A DNA stretch of 64,000 bases from Hydrogenophaga sp. A37 (GCF_002001205.1 NZ_MUNZ01000144.1:1-64000); one strand, 5' to 3'. Positions 27,107 through 35,763 are shown, counted from the stretch's first letter. The notes: a model not told the origin generated them from the letters alone. Translations and numbers: made by a program.

Positions 27107-27133
27107 TGTCCCAATATCGAAAATGACTGTCCC
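27107..27133 (+). promoter_or_regulatory. Paired AraC-type half-sites between araC-type gene and tctC
   Basis: Half-sites AATGTCCCAATAT and ACTGTCCCAATTAA with TGTCCC cores at 27107-27112 and 27128-27133, 21 bases apart, read towards tctC. The nearer core ends 84 bases before the tctC ATG. The pair also abuts the start codon of the regulator gene on the other strand, as expected for autoregulation. Confidence 0.65.
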
Positions 27134-27217
27134 AATTAAGCAAGCAGAGTCGAGGGGCGAATCCTAGTATTTGCCCCAGGGTCCGAGCCATGGCCCGAGA
27201 ACACACTGGAGACAACC

Positions 27218-28198
27218 ATGAAGCGCTTTTCTTTTTCACCCCTTCGCCGCACCGCGTGCGCCGCCGCCCTGGCGCTGGCCCTGCCGGCGGCCCAGGCCTG
27301 GACCGACAAACCCGTGCGCATGGTGGTGCCCGCGCCGGCCGGCGGGACCATGGACGTGGTGGCCCGCATCGTGGCCGACCAGCTCTCGGCCGACATCGGC
27401 CAGCCGGTGGTGGTGGACAACAAGCCGGGCGCGGGCGGCGCCATCGCGGTGCAGGCCATGATCGCGGCGCCCGCCGATGGCAACACCATCATGATGACGG
27501 CGAGCAACATCCTGACCGAAATACCGCACGTGATGAAGACGGCCTTCGACCCGCTGAAAGACGTCAAGCCCGTGACCGCCATCGCCCACGCCAGCATGGT
27601 GATGATCGGCGCGCCCAACGTGCCGGCCAAGGACCTCAAGGGTGCCATCGCCTGGGTCAAGGCCCACCCGGGCACGGTCAGCTTCGCCTCGTACAGCGCG
27701 GGCACCAGCTCGCACTACGCCGGCATGATCCTCAACCAGAAGGCCGGGCTGGACATGCAGCACGTGCCCTTCGCCGGCTCGCCGCCCGCGTTGGCCCAGG
27801 TCATGGGCAGCCAGGTGCCGCTGATGTTCGACGGCATGGCGACGGCCAAGAAGCTGATCGAGGCCGGCAAGGTCCAGGCCTACGGCGTGGCCAGCAAGAA
27901 GCGCTCGCCGCACCTGCCCAACGTGCCCACGCTGGCCGAGCAGGGCTACCCCGACCTCGATTTCAGCAACTGGATCGGCATCATCGTCGCCAGCGGCGTG
28001 CCGACCGCGCTGGTGGAGAAGATCAACGCCGCCGTGGACAAGACGGCCGCCTCGGCCAAGGTTCGCGACCGCCTGCTGGGCGCGGGGTTCGACGCCGGCG
28101 GTGACGAGAGCGCCGAGCAGATGGCCAAGTCGTTGCGCGCCGATTTCGAGCGCAACGCGGCCATCGTCAAGACCTTCGACATCAAGCTCAACCCGTGA
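27218..28198 (+). CDS. Bug/TctC-family solute-binding protein
   Basis: A 326-residue periplasmic receptor of the tripartite tricarboxylate transporter family. A signal peptide of about 26 residues ends in AAQA and is followed by WTDKPVRMVVPAPAGG, the family's opening. No tctA/tctB permease genes are adjacent, as is usual for Bug receptors in this group. It probably binds a carboxylate or sulfonate. The last four bases GTGA overlap the next gene's start, so the two are translationally coupled. The operator upstream links it to the qor/TauD/BKACE operon. Confidence 0.88.
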   Translation: MKRFSFSPLRRTACAAALALALPAAQAWTDKPVRMVVPAPAGGTMDVVARIVADQLSADIGQPVVVDNKPGAGGAIAVQAMIAAPADGNTIMMTASNILTEIPHVMKTAFDPLKDVKPVTAIAHASMVMIGAPNVPAKDLKGAIAWVKAHPGTVSFASYSAGTSSHYAGMILNQKAGLDMQHVPFAGSPPALAQVMGSQVPLMFDGMATAKKLIEAGKVQAYGVASKKRSPHLPNVPTLAEQGYPDLDFSNWIGIIVASGVPTALVEKINAAVDKTAASAKVRDRLLGAGFDAGGDESAEQMAKSLRADFERNAAIVKTFDIKLNP

Positions 28199-29241
28199 AC
28201 GCCGCCGGGCCAACCGCCATGGCGTCGCGAGTCAACGGCCTCAAGACCCAGGCGGCGCACTGGCTGCCCGGCGTGACGCTCAGCGCCACCGTGGCCATTG
28301 CCGCCATGGCGCTGGCCAGCCACTACGGCGCGCCGGTCATGCTGTTCGCGCTGCTGCTGGGCATGGCGCTCAACTTCCTCTCGGCCGAGGGCCGCAGCGC
28401 GCCCGGCATCGACTTCACCGCCCGGCAGGTGCTGCGCCTGGGCGTGGCGCTGCTGGGGCTGCGCATCACCACCACCCAGGTGATGGCGCTGGGCTGGGAG
28501 CCGGTGGCGATGGTGGTGCTGGCCGTGGCGCTGACCATTGGCGTGGGCATCGTGCTCGCGAAGCTGATGGGCTTCCAGATGTTCTTCGGCCTGCTCACCG
28601 GCGGCGCGGTGGCGATCTGCGGCGCCTCGGCGGCGCTGGCGCTGTCGGCCGCGATGCCGGCCCACCCGCAGAAGGAGCGCGCCACGCTGTTCACCGTGAT
28701 CGGCGTGAGCACGCTCTCCACACTGGCCATGATCCTGTACCCGCCGATCACGCACGCGCTCGGCCTCTCGCCGCTGGACGCGGGCACCTTCATCGGCGGC
28801 ACCATCCACGACGTGGCCCAGGTGGTGGGCGCGGGCTACAGCCTGTCGCACGAAGCGGGCGACGCGGCCACGCTGGTCAAGCTCTTGCGCGTGGCGATGC
28901 TGCTGCCGGTGATCGCGCTGGCGGCCTGGCTGGCACGCCGGCACCAGCGGGCGCAGGGCGGTGGCGACGCCGGTGGCCCGCGCCCGCCGCTGCTGCCGTG
29001 GTTCGCCGTGGCCTTCGCGGTGCTGATGCTGGTCAACAGCACCGGCTGGTTGCCGGCGGTGGTGGTGAAGGGCGGCCAGAGCGCTTCGCAGTTTTTCCTG
29101 GTCGCGTCCATGGCCGCCATCGGCATGAAGACCCACCTGCGCGAGATCGTCACCGTGGGCTGGAAACCGGTGGCGCTGATGGTGCTGGAGACCGTGTTTC
29201 TCGCTGCGCTGTTCTACGGGCTGTTGCGCATCAACGGCTGA
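28195..29241 (+). CDS. YeiH-family membrane protein, putative sulfate exporter
   Basis: A 348-residue protein with about ten membrane helices of the YeiH/PSE family (PF03601). Blocks seen are APGIDFTARQVLRLGVALLG, GGAVAICGASAALALSAA and the GTFIGGTIHDVAQVVGAG motif. YeiH relatives sit near taurine or sulfur genes in several bacteria and are proposed to export sulfate or sulfite, but direct proof is thin. Start GTG at 28195 overlaps tctC by four bases. With a TauD-type dioxygenase in the same presumed regulon, export of sulfite or sulfate released from a sulfonate is a reasonable guess. Confidence 0.8.
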   Translation: MNAAGPTAMASRVNGLKTQAAHWLPGVTLSATVAIAAMALASHYGAPVMLFALLLGMALNFLSAEGRSAPGIDFTARQVLRLGVALLGLRITTTQVMALGWEPVAMVVLAVALTIGVGIVLAKLMGFQMFFGLLTGGAVAICGASAALALSAAMPAHPQKERATLFTVIGVSTLSTLAMILYPPITHALGLSPLDAGTFIGGTIHDVAQVVGAGYSLSHEAGDAATLVKLLRVAMLLPVIALAAWLARRHQRAQGGGDAGGPRPPLLPWFAVAFAVLMLVNSTGWLPAVVVKGGQSASQFFLVASMAAIGMKTHLREIVTVGWKPVALMVLETVFLAALFYGLLRING

Positions 29242-29356
29242 GTGGCGCGGCGTTAAACTCGCCAACCTCGACAGCCAGCGCCGGCCTCGCCCGCCTTTAC
29301 GCGCCAGACACCAACCCTTCACCCCGCGCTGCATTCGACAGACCGAGAATGCAGCG

Positions 29357-30736
29357 ATGAACGCTCCAGCGACAGCCCTGAACCGCTTTGGCCTCGGCGC
29401 CCGGCCCGACGAGCCGCCACCAGACAACCCCCAACGGTGGTTGTTGTCCCAGTTTGAACAGCACCAGCCGCTGCCGCCGCCCTGGCGGTCTGCCGAGCGC
29501 ACGCCGGCGCTCGTCGAGGCCTGGCTGGCGCAGCAGCGCGCGGTGCGCCTGGCGCCGGAAGGGCAACGCAGTGGCATCCGGGAAGCCTATTTGCGCCAGG
29601 GGCGGGATGCGTATGTGATGGCGGTGGGCGCCCGGACCGACAGCGCTCTGCAGACGGACACACCGTTCGTTGAGCGGCTGGTGCACTTCTGGTCCAACCA
29701 CTTCGCGGTGTCGGTCGACAAGCTGCTGGTGGTGGGGCTGGCGGGCGGGTTCGAGGCAGACGCGATCCGTCCGAATGTGCTGGGGCGCTTTGAAGACCTG
29801 CTGCTGGCCGCCGTGCGCCATCCGGCGATGCTGCTCTACCTGGACCAGGCCCAGTCGGTGGGCCCGGGCAGTGCCGCCGGCCAGCGCGCAGCGGCCCGGC
29901 AGCAGCGGGTTCGAGGGCTGAACGAAAACCTGGCGCGCGAGATTCTGGAGTTGCACACGCTGGGCGTGCGCAGCGGGTACACGCAGGACGACGTGACGGA
30001 GTTCGCTCGGGCGCTCACCGGCTGGACACTGCCCGGCGACGAGCCCGGCGACGAGCCCGGCGAGGGCGCCGAAGCCACGTTCCGCTTCGCTCCCGCCCTG
30101 CACGAGCCGGGCGCACGCACCGTGCTCGGCGGCCGTTACGCCGACGGCGGCGAACAGCAGGCCCGCGCCATCCTCCACGACTTGGCCACCGCACCCGCGA
30201 CCGCCCGACACATCGCCACCAAACTCGCGCGCCACTTCGTCGCGGACGACCCGCCGCCCGCGCTGGTGCAGCGCCTGGCCGACAGCTTCCTGCGCACTGG
30301 TGGCGACCTGCCCAGCGTGTACCGGGCCCTGGTGGCTTCACCGGAGGCCTGGGCGTCGGCGCAGCCCAAGTTCAAGTCGCCCTGGGAGTGGGGCGTGTCC
30401 AGCCTGCGCGCTTTGGGGCGGCGGGAGTTGCCGCCGCGGCAGGCCACGAATCTGATGACCCAGCTCGGCCAGCCGGTGTGGCGGCCCGGGTCGCCAGCGG
30501 GCTACGGCGACCTGAGCGCGACCTGGGCGGCCCCCGACGCGCTGATCCGCCGCGTGGAGGCCGCGCAGCGTTTCGCCCAGCAAGCAGGCGACACCCTCGA
30601 TGCCCGGGCGCTGGCGCCACGGGTCTTGCCGGGCGGTGCACTGACCGAGGCCACCGCTGGCGCGATTGCCCGCGCCGACAGCGGTGGCACCGCCCTGGCC
30701 CTGCTGCTGGTGGCGCCCGAATTCCTGAGGAGGTAA
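29357..30736 (+). CDS. DUF1800 domain protein
   Basis: A 459-residue protein of the DUF1800 family. It opens with ALNRFGLGARPDE and has the conserved HFWSNHFAVSVDK (about 111-123), a long helical middle with NENLAREILELHTLGV (about 193-208), DVTEFARALTGWT and HIATKLARHFVADDPP. It lacks an obvious signal peptide. DUF1800 genes are nearly always followed by DUF1501 genes, as here (four bases apart). The pair's role is unknown, although secretion or cell-surface functions have been suggested. The 115-base spacer upstream holds no clear ribosome site. Confidence 0.87.
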   Translation: MNAPATALNRFGLGARPDEPPPDNPQRWLLSQFEQHQPLPPPWRSAERTPALVEAWLAQQRAVRLAPEGQRSGIREAYLRQGRDAYVMAVGARTDSALQTDTPFVERLVHFWSNHFAVSVDKLLVVGLAGGFEADAIRPNVLGRFEDLLLAAVRHPAMLLYLDQAQSVGPGSAAGQRAAARQQRVRGLNENLAREILELHTLGVRSGYTQDDVTEFARALTGWTLPGDEPGDEPGEGAEATFRFAPALHEPGARTVLGGRYADGGEQQARAILHDLATAPATARHIATKLARHFVADDPPPALVQRLADSFLRTGGDLPSVYRALVASPEAWASAQPKFKSPWEWGVSSLRALGRRELPPRQATNLMTQLGQPVWRPGSPAGYGDLSATWAAPDALIRRVEAAQRFAQQAGDTLDARALAPRVLPGGALTEATAGAIARADSGGTALALLLVAPEFLRR

Positions 30737-30740
30737 GACG

Positions 30741-31880
30741 ATGGATCGACGCCGCTTCCTGGGCTCCGCCGCGCTGCTGGCCGCCCCCCGCATTCTGTTC
30801 GCGAAGGCCGCCACCGAGCGGCGCTTTGTCTTCATCATCCAGCGCGGCGCGGCCGACGGCCTGAACACGCTGATTCCCTACGCCGACCCGGCCTATGCGA
30901 GCGCGCGGGGCGCTCTGGCCATCGACCCGGCCAGCGCGCTGAAGCTGGACGGTAGCTTCGCACTGCATCCCTCCCTGGGCCATCTGCGCACGCTGTATGC
31001 CGCCGGGCAGGCGACCCTGTTTCACGCTGTGGCATCGCCGTACCGCGACCGGTCCCACTTCGACGGACAGAACGTGCTGGAAACCGGCGGCAGCGCGCCA
31101 TACCAGGTGAAGGACGGCTGGATGAACCGGCTGCTGGGCGTGTTGCCGCGTGAAGGCAAAGAGGCCATCGCGTTCTCGCCCGCCGTCCCGATGGCGTTCC
31201 GGGGCGCGGTCCCGGTCACCTCCTACGCGCCCTCGGCGCTGCCTCAGGCCAACGAAGATCTGATGGTGCGCGTGGAACAGCTGTACGCCCAGGACGGCCA
31301 GCTGCACGCGCTGTGGTCGTCCGCGCTGGAGGCACGCGGCATGGCGGGTGGCATGGGCGGCGGCGCCAACCGCCAGGACGCGGGCGCGCTGGGGCGCATG
31401 GCCGCTGGCTTTCTCGGGCGTGCCGATGGGCCCCGCATCGCGATGATCGAGACCAGCGGCTGGGACACGCACAGCGGTCAGGCGGCGCGGCTGGCCGCGC
31501 AGCTCAGGAGCCTGGACCACATGCTTGCCGGCCTTCAGGAGGGACTGGGGCCGGTGTGGGAGCAGACGGTGGTGCTCGTGGCCACCGAGTTCGGGCGGAC
31601 CGTGGCCGCCAACGGCACGGGCGGTACCGACCACGGCACGGGCGCGATGGCGATGCTGGTCGGGGGTGCCGTGGAAGGTGGACGCACCGTGGCCGACTGG
31701 CCGGGCCTCTCCAGCGCCCACCTGCTCGACGGTCGCGACCTGAAGCCCACACTGGCGCTGGACGCGCTGATCACCGCCGCGTGTGCGGAGAGCTTTGCGC
31801 TGGAGCCGGAACGGCTGTCGCCGGTGCTGTTTCCGCACGGCGGTAAAAGGCCGTTGGTGCCGCGTCTTCTGCGGTCATAG
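30741..31880 (+). CDS. DUF1501 domain protein with Tat signal
   Basis: A 379-residue protein. It begins MDRRRFLGSAALLAAP, a twin-arginine signal, so it is probably exported folded. The body matches DUF1501, a branch of the alkaline-phosphatase-like superfamily, with VFIIQRGAADGLNTLIPY, a DRSHFDGQNVLE block and TEFGRTVAANGTGGTDHGTG, in which the Asp and His would bind metal. It is the second gene of the DUF1800/DUF1501 pair. Its AGGAGG ribosome site lies inside the last codons of the DUF1800 gene, so their expression is linked. Confidence 0.87.
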   Translation: MDRRRFLGSAALLAAPRILFAKAATERRFVFIIQRGAADGLNTLIPYADPAYASARGALAIDPASALKLDGSFALHPSLGHLRTLYAAGQATLFHAVASPYRDRSHFDGQNVLETGGSAPYQVKDGWMNRLLGVLPREGKEAIAFSPAVPMAFRGAVPVTSYAPSALPQANEDLMVRVEQLYAQDGQLHALWSSALEARGMAGGMGGGANRQDAGALGRMAAGFLGRADGPRIAMIETSGWDTHSGQAARLAAQLRSLDHMLAGLQEGLGPVWEQTVVLVATEFGRTVAANGTGGTDHGTGAMAMLVGGAVEGGRTVADWPGLSSAHLLDGRDLKPTLALDALITAACAESFALEPERLSPVLFPHGGKRPLVPRLLRS

Positions 31881-31901
31881 CGGCGTCATGCCCAGCAGGC
31901 T

Positions 31902-33158
31902 TCACCCCCGCGAATAAGCCAGCCCCGAGGCCACGCCACCAAACAGATCACCCTCGATCAGTGGCACGCTCGGGAACGCCGCGCGCAGCGTCTCTTGAAA
32001 CGGCCGCAGGGCCGACGAGCCGCCGGTGAGGTAGACCGCGTCGAGCTGGTGATCGCGCAGGCCGGCGCGCTGCACGCACTCGCGCGCGCAGGCCACGGTG
32101 CGTTGCAGCAGGTCGTCCAGGTGCTCGTGCAGCGCGGCCGTGCCCAGGGGCGCGGTGAGCGCCGCCTCGACGATGGAAAGGTCCACGGTGGTGTCGGCGT
32201 CGGCCATGGAGCAGCGGATCTTGGCCAGCTCGACCTCGTGTGCGATGTGGTGGCCGTGTTTCTCGCGCAGCACGCGCATCAGCCGCTCGTGCAGGCGCGC
32301 GTCGCTGTAGTTGACGCGCAGCGCCTGCGCCTGGCTGATGGCGCGCGGCACATAGAGCCACTGGATCAGGTGCCAGGTCGAGAGGTCGAAGAACACCCGG
32401 CTGGGCACCTCGCGTCCCTGCGGCCCGAGCTGGCGATAGCCCAGCAGCGGCATCACCTGCTCCAGGCTGAGGCGGTGGTCGAAGTCGGTGCCGCCGATGT
32501 GCACGCCGGTGGTGGCGAGCACGTCGCCCGAGCGGTCGGCCAGCGCCATGCGCTGCGGCCCGAGCCGCACCACGGTGAAATCGGAGGTGCCGCCGCCGAT
32601 GTCGACGATCAGCACCACGGCCTCGCGGTCCAGCCGGCGCTCGTGGTCCAGCGCGGCGGCGATGGGTTCGAGCTGGAAGCTCACCTCGCGAAAGCCGGCG
32701 GCCTGCGCGGCTTCCAGCAGCGACGCCTGGGCCATGGCGTCGCGCTCGGCGTCGTCATCGACGAAGTGCACGGGCCGGCCCATGACCACGCGCTCGGGCG
32801 CGCTGCCCAGCGTCTGCGCGGCGCGCTCGCGCAGCTCCACCAGGAAGGTGGTCACGATCTCCAGGAAGCTGATCGAGCGGTGGTTGACCTCGGTGTTCTC
32901 GTTGATGAGCGGGCTGCCCAGCAGGCTCTTGAGCGAGCGCAGCAGCCGGCCTTCGGTGCCGGCCAGGTACTGCGCCACGGCATCGCGGCCGAAGTGGGTG
33001 AGGTGGTCTTCGGCGTTGAAGAACACGGCGGTGGGCATGGAGACCGCGTCGCCTTCGAGCGGGATCAGGCGCGACAGGCCGTGGGGACTGGCCCAGGACA
33101 TGGCGGAGTTGGACGTGCCGAAGTCAATGCCGAGGGTGCCGGCGAGCGGATATTGCAT
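31902..33158 (-). CDS. Hsp70-like ATPase (YegD type)
   Basis: A 418-residue actin-fold ATPase. Phosphate 1 (LGIDFGTSNSAM, about 8-19), the connect/phosphate 2 segment (VLIVDIGGGTSDFTVV, about 195-210) and the adenosine motif (VYLTGGSSALRPF, about 375-387) are intact. The protein stops after the nucleotide-binding domain, without the peptide-binding domain of DnaK, and so resembles E. coli YegD. Client and co-chaperone are unknown. It stands alone, convergent with the DUF1501 gene and followed upstream by an IclR gene on the same strand. Confidence 0.85.
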   Translation of the reverse strand: MQYPLAGTLGIDFGTSNSAMSWASPHGLSRLIPLEGDAVSMPTAVFFNAEDHLTHFGRDAVAQYLAGTEGRLLRSLKSLLGSPLINENTEVNHRSISFLEIVTTFLVELRERAAQTLGSAPERVVMGRPVHFVDDDAERDAMAQASLLEAAQAAGFREVSFQLEPIAAALDHERRLDREAVVLIVDIGGGTSDFTVVRLGPQRMALADRSGDVLATTGVHIGGTDFDHRLSLEQVMPLLGYRQLGPQGREVPSRVFFDLSTWHLIQWLYVPRAISQAQALRVNYSDARLHERLMRVLREKHGHHIAHEVELAKIRCSMADADTTVDLSIVEAALTAPLGTAALHEHLDDLLQRTVACARECVQRAGLRDHQLDAVYLTGGSSALRPFQETLRAAFPSVPLIEGDLFGGVASGLAYSRG

Positions 33159-33245
33159 GGGGGAAAAGAAGCAGAAGGGCGGGCAGTGTGTCCGCGTCCC
33201 GGGAGAGCCGGGGGGACCGGCATTCTCCCACCTCCCGGAACCGGC

Positions 33246-34037
33246 TCAACCCTTGCCGAGTGGCGGGCGCCCGAACAGGCTGCTGGTGTTGCAGATGGGC
33301 CCCAGTTCGGCGGCCGCGGCCAGCAGGTCGGGCGCCATCTCGTGTATGCGCGCGGGGGTCAGGCGCTGGCGCGGGCCCGCCACGCTGATCACGCCGATGG
33401 CCTCGCGCCGGCGCAGCACCGGCACGGCGATGGCGCTCATGCCAGGCGCGAACAGCTCGTCGATCACGGCGTAGCCGCGCACCCGCGCCGCGTGCAGGAA
33501 ACCGAGCAGGGCTTTCACGGTGGTGGGGGCCTTGGGGCCGTACTCGGCGGGTTCGCCAAAGCCCTGCTGGGACACCAGCGCCAACGCGCGCTCGTCGCTC
33601 ATGGACAGCAGCCAGGCGTGGCCCGAGGCGGTGCACGAGAGGCGCGCGTCCTGCCCCATGTCGGGGTCGTAGCGCAGGCCCTTGCGCACGCCCTGCGCCT
33701 TGGCGATCCAGGTCAGGCGGTCGCCGTCGACGATGGACAGGCGCACCAGCTCGCCGGTGCGCTGCGCCAGCCGCTCCAGCAGCGGCTCGGCAATGTCCAC
33801 GATGCCGGCGCCGCTGAGGTAGCCCAGGCCGAGCGAGACGATCTTGGTGGTGAGCAGGTAGTCGCCCTGAGCGCGGGCCTGGCGCACATAGCCGCGCGCC
33901 TGCAGCGCGGCCAGCAGGCGGTGGCAGGCGCTGAGCGGCATGTCCAGCTCGGCCGCGAGCGATGCCAGGGGCACGCCGTCGGGGTGGGCGGCGAGGTGTT
34001 CGAGCAGGGCAAGACCGCGGTCGAGGGCGAGGCTCAT
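33246..34037 (-). CDS. IclR-family regulator
   Basis: A 263-residue regulator with an N-terminal winged helix (about 3-65, with GVPLASLAAELDMPLSACHRLL) and the effector-binding domain behind it, ending near residue 250. The start at 34037 gives the common MSLALDRGLALLEHLA opening. It faces a TRAP receptor gene and aroQ across a 122-base spacer with two inverted repeats, and so probably responds to their substrate. No ribosome site stands out. Confidence 0.85.
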   Translation of the reverse strand: MSLALDRGLALLEHLAAHPDGVPLASLAAELDMPLSACHRLLAALQARGYVRQARAQGDYLLTTKIVSLGLGYLSGAGIVDIAEPLLERLAQRTGELVRLSIVDGDRLTWIAKAQGVRKGLRYDPDMGQDARLSCTASGHAWLLSMSDERALALVSQQGFGEPAEYGPKAPTTVKALLGFLHAARVRGYAVIDELFAPGMSAIAVPVLRRREAIGVISVAGPRQRLTPARIHEMAPDLLAAAAELGPICNTSSLFGRPPLGKG

Positions 34038-34065
34038 GGGTGATTTTTTCGCATGAAGAAACTGG

Positions 34066-34104
34066 TTTCCGGTTGGGAAAGACTTTCTTGTCGTGTTCCA
34101 AGAA
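34066..34104. promoter_or_regulatory. Two inverted repeats between iclR-type gene and TRAP receptor gene
   Basis: TTTCC (34066-34070) and GGAAA (34076-34080) are separated by five bases. TTCTTG (34085-34090) and CAAGAA (34099-34104) are separated by eight. Both are perfect and lie in the divergent promoter region, so they are candidate operators. The second could also overlap a promoter. Confidence 0.4.
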
Positions 34105-34159
34105 TACGCCCCAACGGCCCGCAACACGCGGGCCGCCATCACCCCCACAAGGAGACACC

Positions 34160-35164
34160 ATGCGAACCCTTTTCACCACCGCTTTGCTCACCACGGCCTT
34201 GCTGGCCAGCGGCGCCCTGCACGCCCAGGACGTGCAGGAACGCACCATCAAGTTCGGCCACCTCAACAACACCGACCACCCGGTGAGCCTGGGCGTCAAG
34301 CGCTTTGCCGAGCTGGTGGCCGCCAAAAGCGGCGGCAAGCTCAAGGTGCAGGAGTTCCCCTCGTCCACGCTGGGCAACGAGTTGCAGCAGCAGGCCGCGC
34401 TGCAGGGCGGGGTGCAGGAGATGACGGCGCCGGCCACCACCTCGCTCGCCGGCATCGTCAAGGAGTTCGGCCTGATCGACTTCCCGTTTGCGGTTGGCAG
34501 TTTCGCGCAGGCCGATGCGCTGCTCGACGGCCCGTTCGGCCAGGCCCTCATCGCCAAGCTGCCCGAAAAAGGCCTGGTCGCGCTGGGCTACTGGGACCTG
34601 GGTTTCCGCAACGTCACCAACAGCAAACGCGCCATCACCAAGCCCGAAGACTTCGAGGGCCTGAAGCTGCGCGTGATCCCCAACCCGGTGTTCCTTGAAA
34701 CCTTCAAGGCGCTCAAGGCCAACCCCGTGCCCATGGCGTTCGGCGAGCTGTACGGTGCGCTGGAGGCCAAGGCCGTGGACGGGCAGGAGAACCCCTTCTC
34801 GGTGATCCTCTCCAACAAGTTCTACGAGGTGCAGAAACACGTGAGCGCCACCAACCACGTGTACGCCGCCAACATCGTGCTGGTGGGCAAACGCTTCTGG
34901 GACAAGCTCTCGCCCACCGAGCAGCGCATCCTGAGCGAAGCAGCGCAGGAAGCGCGCGCCTACCAGCGCCAGGCCAGCCGCGCCGCCGCGCAGAAGGCGG
35001 TGGGCGAGCTGCAGGCCAAGGGCATGCAGTACAACGAGGTGAGCCCCGCCGAGCAGGGCCGCATCGGCCAGATGGTCAAGCCCGTGACCGACAGGATGGC
35101 CGCCAGCTACGACCCCGAACTCGTCAAGCTCTACCAGTCCGAGCTGGCCCGCACCGCGCGCTGA
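34160..35164 (+). CDS. TRAP transporter solute-binding protein, DctP family
   Basis: A 334-residue periplasmic receptor. Signal peptide of about 22 residues (ends in LHAQ), then the DctP fold with the signature DFEGLKLRVIPNPVF, whose Arg contacts the ligand carboxylate, and VDGQENPF. No dctQ or dctM gene is adjacent. A second receptor at 50625-51623 that does have them shares many of the same strings, so this one may borrow those permeases. The ATG at 34160 follows AAGGAG. It lies 12 bases ahead of aroQ, which points to a shikimate- or quinate-type ligand. Confidence 0.87.
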   Translation: MRTLFTTALLTTALLASGALHAQDVQERTIKFGHLNNTDHPVSLGVKRFAELVAAKSGGKLKVQEFPSSTLGNELQQQAALQGGVQEMTAPATTSLAGIVKEFGLIDFPFAVGSFAQADALLDGPFGQALIAKLPEKGLVALGYWDLGFRNVTNSKRAITKPEDFEGLKLRVIPNPVFLETFKALKANPVPMAFGELYGALEAKAVDGQENPFSVILSNKFYEVQKHVSATNHVYAANIVLVGKRFWDKLSPTEQRILSEAAQEARAYQRQASRAAAQKAVGELQAKGMQYNEVSPAEQGRIGQMVKPVTDRMAASYDPELVKLYQSELARTAR

Positions 35165-35176
35165 AGGTTGCTCACC

Positions 35177-35608
35177 ATGAACATCCTTGTCCTGCACGGC
35201 CCGAACCTCAACCTGTTCGGCCGCCGCGAACCCCACATCTACGGCACCACCACGCTGGCCGAGATCAACCAGACACTGACCGACCTGGCCGCCGAGCTGG
35301 GCGTGAGCCTGGAGATCTTGCAGTCCAACCACGAGGGTGTGCTGATCGACAAGCTGCACGAGTGCATCGACACGGCGCAGGGCGCGCTGATCAACCCCGC
35401 CGGGCTCACGCAGCACGGCGTGCCGCTGCACGACGCGATCAAGGCCATGCCCTTCCCGGTGATCGAGGTACACCTCTCCAACATCGCGGCGCGCGAGCCC
35501 TGGCGCTCGCACTCCATCATCTCGCCGGCCGTGCGCGGCACGGTGCAGGGCTTGGGCTGGCGCTCCTACACCTGCGGGCTGCGTGCGCTGGTGGAGCTGG
35601 TGAGCTGA
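35177..35608 (+). CDS. aroQ: Type II 3-dehydroquinate dehydratase
   Basis: A 143-residue enzyme that reversibly dehydrates 3-dehydroquinate to 3-dehydroshikimate. It starts with MNILVLHGPNLNLFGRREPHIYG, holding the catalytic Arg and Tyr (about 19 and 24), and has NPAG with the active-site Asn and EVHLSN with the catalytic His (about 100). A TTG at 35168 in frame could also serve as start. It sits 12 bases behind a TRAP receptor gene and next to an IclR regulator, a setting that suggests catabolism. A second copy occurs at 48872-49348. Confidence 0.9.
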   Translation: MNILVLHGPNLNLFGRREPHIYGTTTLAEINQTLTDLAAELGVSLEILQSNHEGVLIDKLHECIDTAQGALINPAGLTQHGVPLHDAIKAMPFPVIEVHLSNIAAREPWRSHSIISPAVRGTVQGLGWRSYTCGLRALVELVS

Positions 35609-35635
35609 CCGGGCGGATGGCCTGAAACGGAGCAA

Positions 35636-35734
35636 CTTGTCCCCACGGTGACGTGGGACAAGGGTTTGCCCACCTGGGGGCCGGGAGAGGGGTCGCTACA
35701 TTGGCGAACGACCCGGGCGCAGAGAACGCCCGGG
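35636..35734 (+). other. Two hairpins in the aroQ to iorA spacer
   Basis: CTTGTCCCCACG (35636-35647) pairs with CGTGGGACAAG (35652-35662) apart from one bulged C. CCCGGGCG (35712-35719) pairs perfectly with CGCCCGGG (35727-35734). Neither has a T run. The first may end the aroQ message. The second lies 29 bases ahead of the iorA start and may form a 5' leader structure. No other gene is seen in this 155-base spacer. Confidence 0.45.
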
Positions 35735-35763
35735 CGCACCCCAAAAAACCAGGAGACCACCCC

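Noticed and set aside
35636..35662. Hairpin after aroQ as a rho-independent terminator
   Set aside because: There is no T run after the stem, so it was listed only as a hairpin.
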